NCBI RefSeq assembly: GCF_921294215.1
Contig: NZ_CAKLDM010000002.1
Span: 1,116,001-1,180,000, forward strand
DNA: 64,000 nt
Direction of reading: 5' to 3'
Origin: Vibrio marisflavi CECT 7928
GTDB taxonomy: Bacteria; Pseudomonadota; Gammaproteobacteria; Enterobacterales; Vibrionaceae
The position numbers were made by a program, and so were the translations under genes. Shown here in pieces: positions 62,709 to 64,000 of the stretch (its first letter is position 1; the number at the start of each line of letters is the position of its first letter). The notes below the pieces were generated by a model, which was given only the letters and a program-made list of their open reading frames with translations, ran no database searches and was not told where the DNA came from.

Positions 62709-63188
62709 ATGGAAAAGCCTTGGTACAAACAATTCTGGCCGTGGTTCTTGATCATCCTCCCCCTAATTGTCGTTATTTGGACAATTGCTACGGTAGTCGT
62801 TTTTTCTAACAATTCAGTATCTTTGGTCACCGAAGATTATTACAAAAAAGGTAAAGGCATTAATATTGATATTAGTAAAATCAATGTTGCTAAAACCCTC
62901 GGGCTGTCAGTAAGCCTGACTTCAAACGATGACTCTATTGATTTCAAGTTGATTAAAGGTCAACTCGAGCACTACCCCGCTATCAAAGTGTTATTTGCTC
63001 ACCGAACTCTTCCGAATCGTGACTTTTCTAAAATCCTTACCTCGGATGCAAATGGCAACTATCGAGTGCCTCTAGATCGCGAACTTAAAGGCCCTTGGTT
63101 TATTGAAATATCGCCTCATGACGACGCTTGGCTAATTCAAGGCCGAGTTAACTTTCCTGTCGCTTCATCAATGAAGCTGATGAACTAG
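62709..63188 (+). CDS. fixH: FixH family oxidase-assembly protein
   Basis: 159 residues from ATG 62709, which has GAG nine bases upstream. One membrane helix (WPWFLIILPLIVVIWTIATVVVF) followed by LVTEDYYKKGKGIN, typical of FixH, and a periplasmic domain. Needed for assembly of cbb3 oxidase with CcoI. Three bases upstream of ccoI. Confidence 0.88.
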   Translation: MEKPWYKQFWPWFLIILPLIVVIWTIATVVVFSNNSVSLVTEDYYKKGKGINIDISKINVAKTLGLSVSLTSNDDSIDFKLIKGQLEHYPAIKVLFAHRTLPNRDFSKILTSDANGNYRVPLDRELKGPWFIEISPHDDAWLIQGRVNFPVASSMKLMN

Positions 63189-63191
63189 CTT

Positions 63192-64000
63192 ATGTGTAAT
63201 AATTGCTACCATTGCGGTGAAGAAGTTCCCTCTAATACGAATTTTCAAGTTGAGATATTAGGTAAACAACGCGATATGTGCTGCCCCGGCTGCCAAGCGG
63301 TAGCGCAAACTATCGTCGAAAGTGGCCTAGTTTCATACTATCAATATCGTACTGAAACAGCTGATAGAGCTGATCTTGTGCCTGAACAGCTTCAGTCACT
63401 TGCTAATTATGATAATAAGGACATTCAGTCTGAGTTTGTTAGAGACACAGAGCAAGGGCAGGAAGTGACATTGTCACTGTCAGGTGTGTCATGTGCTGCT
63501 TGTGCTTGGTTAATAGAAAAACACGTGAATTCTGTTGCTGGCGTGTCGAGTATTAGAGTCAATACCACAACAAACAGAGCTCTGGTGCGCTGGGATAACT
63601 CTCAAGTAAAGTTAAGTCAGATATTAAAGTCAATTATCAATTTGGGCTACAAAGCTTCTCCTTTTGAAGCTGATAGGCAAGAAGCAGAATATCACCAAGC
63701 AATGAAACGTTATTTGTACCGCTTGGGCATTGCTGGTTTGGCAACTATGCAAGTAATGATGTTGGCTGTCGCACTATATTTCGAAGTATTTAGCGATCTT
63801 GATACACAATTCAAAAGCTACTTTCGTTGGGTGAGTTTGATTTTCGCGACACCTGTTTTGCTGTACTCAGCGTACCCATTTTATATAAGCGCTTGGAGAA
63901 GTATAAAGAACAAAACTTTAGGAATGGATGTCCCCGTCTCTGTTGCACTTATTTTTGCTTATGTCGCGAGTACTTATGCAACCATTACGCAGAAAGGTGA
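63192..64000 (+). CDS. ccoI: Copper-exporting P-type ATPase for cbb3 assembly, 3' end cut by window end
   Basis: 269 residues visible, open to the edge. N-terminal cysteine motifs CNNCYHCG and CCPGC, then an HMA copper-binding domain with GVSCAACAWLIE, and the first membrane helices up to TLGMDVPVSVALI. The catalytic DKTGT lies beyond the window. FixI/CcoI exports copper for the CuB site. A matS palindrome sits inside the gene. Confidence 0.93.
   Translation, partial: MCNNCYHCGEEVPSNTNFQVEILGKQRDMCCPGCQAVAQTIVESGLVSYYQYRTETADRADLVPEQLQSLANYDNKDIQSEFVRDTEQGQEVTLSLSGVSCAACAWLIEKHVNSVAGVSSIRVNTTTNRALVRWDNSQVKLSQILKSIINLGYKASPFEADRQEAEYHQAMKRYLYRLGIAGLATMQVMMLAVALYFEVFSDLDTQFKSYFRWVSLIFATPVLLYSAYPFYISAWRSIKNKTLGMDVPVSVALIFAYVASTYATITQKG
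63465..63477 (+). promoter_or_regulatory. matS site inside ccoI
   Basis: GTGACATTGTCAC, an exact match to GTGACRNYGTCAC, within coding sequence (codons for VTLS). Confidence 0.85.

Overview
The window is chromosomal DNA of a Vibrio species, from the replication-terminus region of the main chromosome. Supporting this are a typical Vibrio gene order (proQ-prc, pepN, gdhB, pyrD, zapC, rlmKL, uup, DUF3466, rmf, fabA, lonB-like, matP), a DUF3466 protein with a GlyGly-CTERM tail, a ccoNOQP operon, three exact matS palindromes (GTGAC-RNY-GTCAC) and a V. cholerae-like dif site at 30520-30547. From memory, V. cholerae carries its CTX/TLC phage array between the same two gene blocks. The genus is well supported; the species cannot be named.

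1-29658 is mostly ordinary core genome: PqiA (cut by the window start), MsrC, ProQ and Prc, aminopeptidase N, the 180-kDa NAD-glutamate dehydrogenase, PyrD, the division protein ZapC, RlmKL, a small glutaredoxin-like protein overlapping Uup, a rhombosortase-type surface protein, Rmf, FabA, a Lon-family protease and MatP. Small hypotheticals, a P-loop NTPase and an iron alcohol dehydrogenase follow.

30520-48370 is a tandem array anchored on XerC/XerD sites. It begins at dif with a complete filamentous phage: divergent repressor, HUH Rep, ssDNA-binding protein, small coat proteins, pVIII followed by a terminator, pIII, pVI, Zot/pI, its own pIV secretin, and a DUF3653-type regulator. Next comes an AT-rich block of two membrane proteins and an ATPase + TOPRIM pair that resembles anti-phage modules. 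Then three near-identical 179-bp ends follow at 42342, 44881 and 47438. Each holds a dif-like site with a 7-bp spacer and the 5' end of a DUF3653 gene. They delimit two cassettes of about 2.5 kb whose cargo is orphan periplasmic solute-binding proteins, one with a PAS-GGDEF cyclase. The array ends in the remains of a second filamentous phage. I regard it as the most unusual system here: a Xer-site cassette array whose cargo is not phage structural genes.

48929-52986 holds three more orphan solute-binding proteins, an ElyC-like protein and small hypotheticals. 53112-53714 is a LysE exporter. 53752-57453 is a three-gene operon (zinc-ribbon/degenerate GGDEF protein, GT2 synthase, HlyD-type adaptor), probably for a secreted polysaccharide, with an ABC-type periplasmic binding protein gene upstream. 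59376-64000 is the cbb3 cytochrome oxidase operon ccoNOQP with fixH and the start of the copper ATPase gene ccoI/fixI, cut by the window end.
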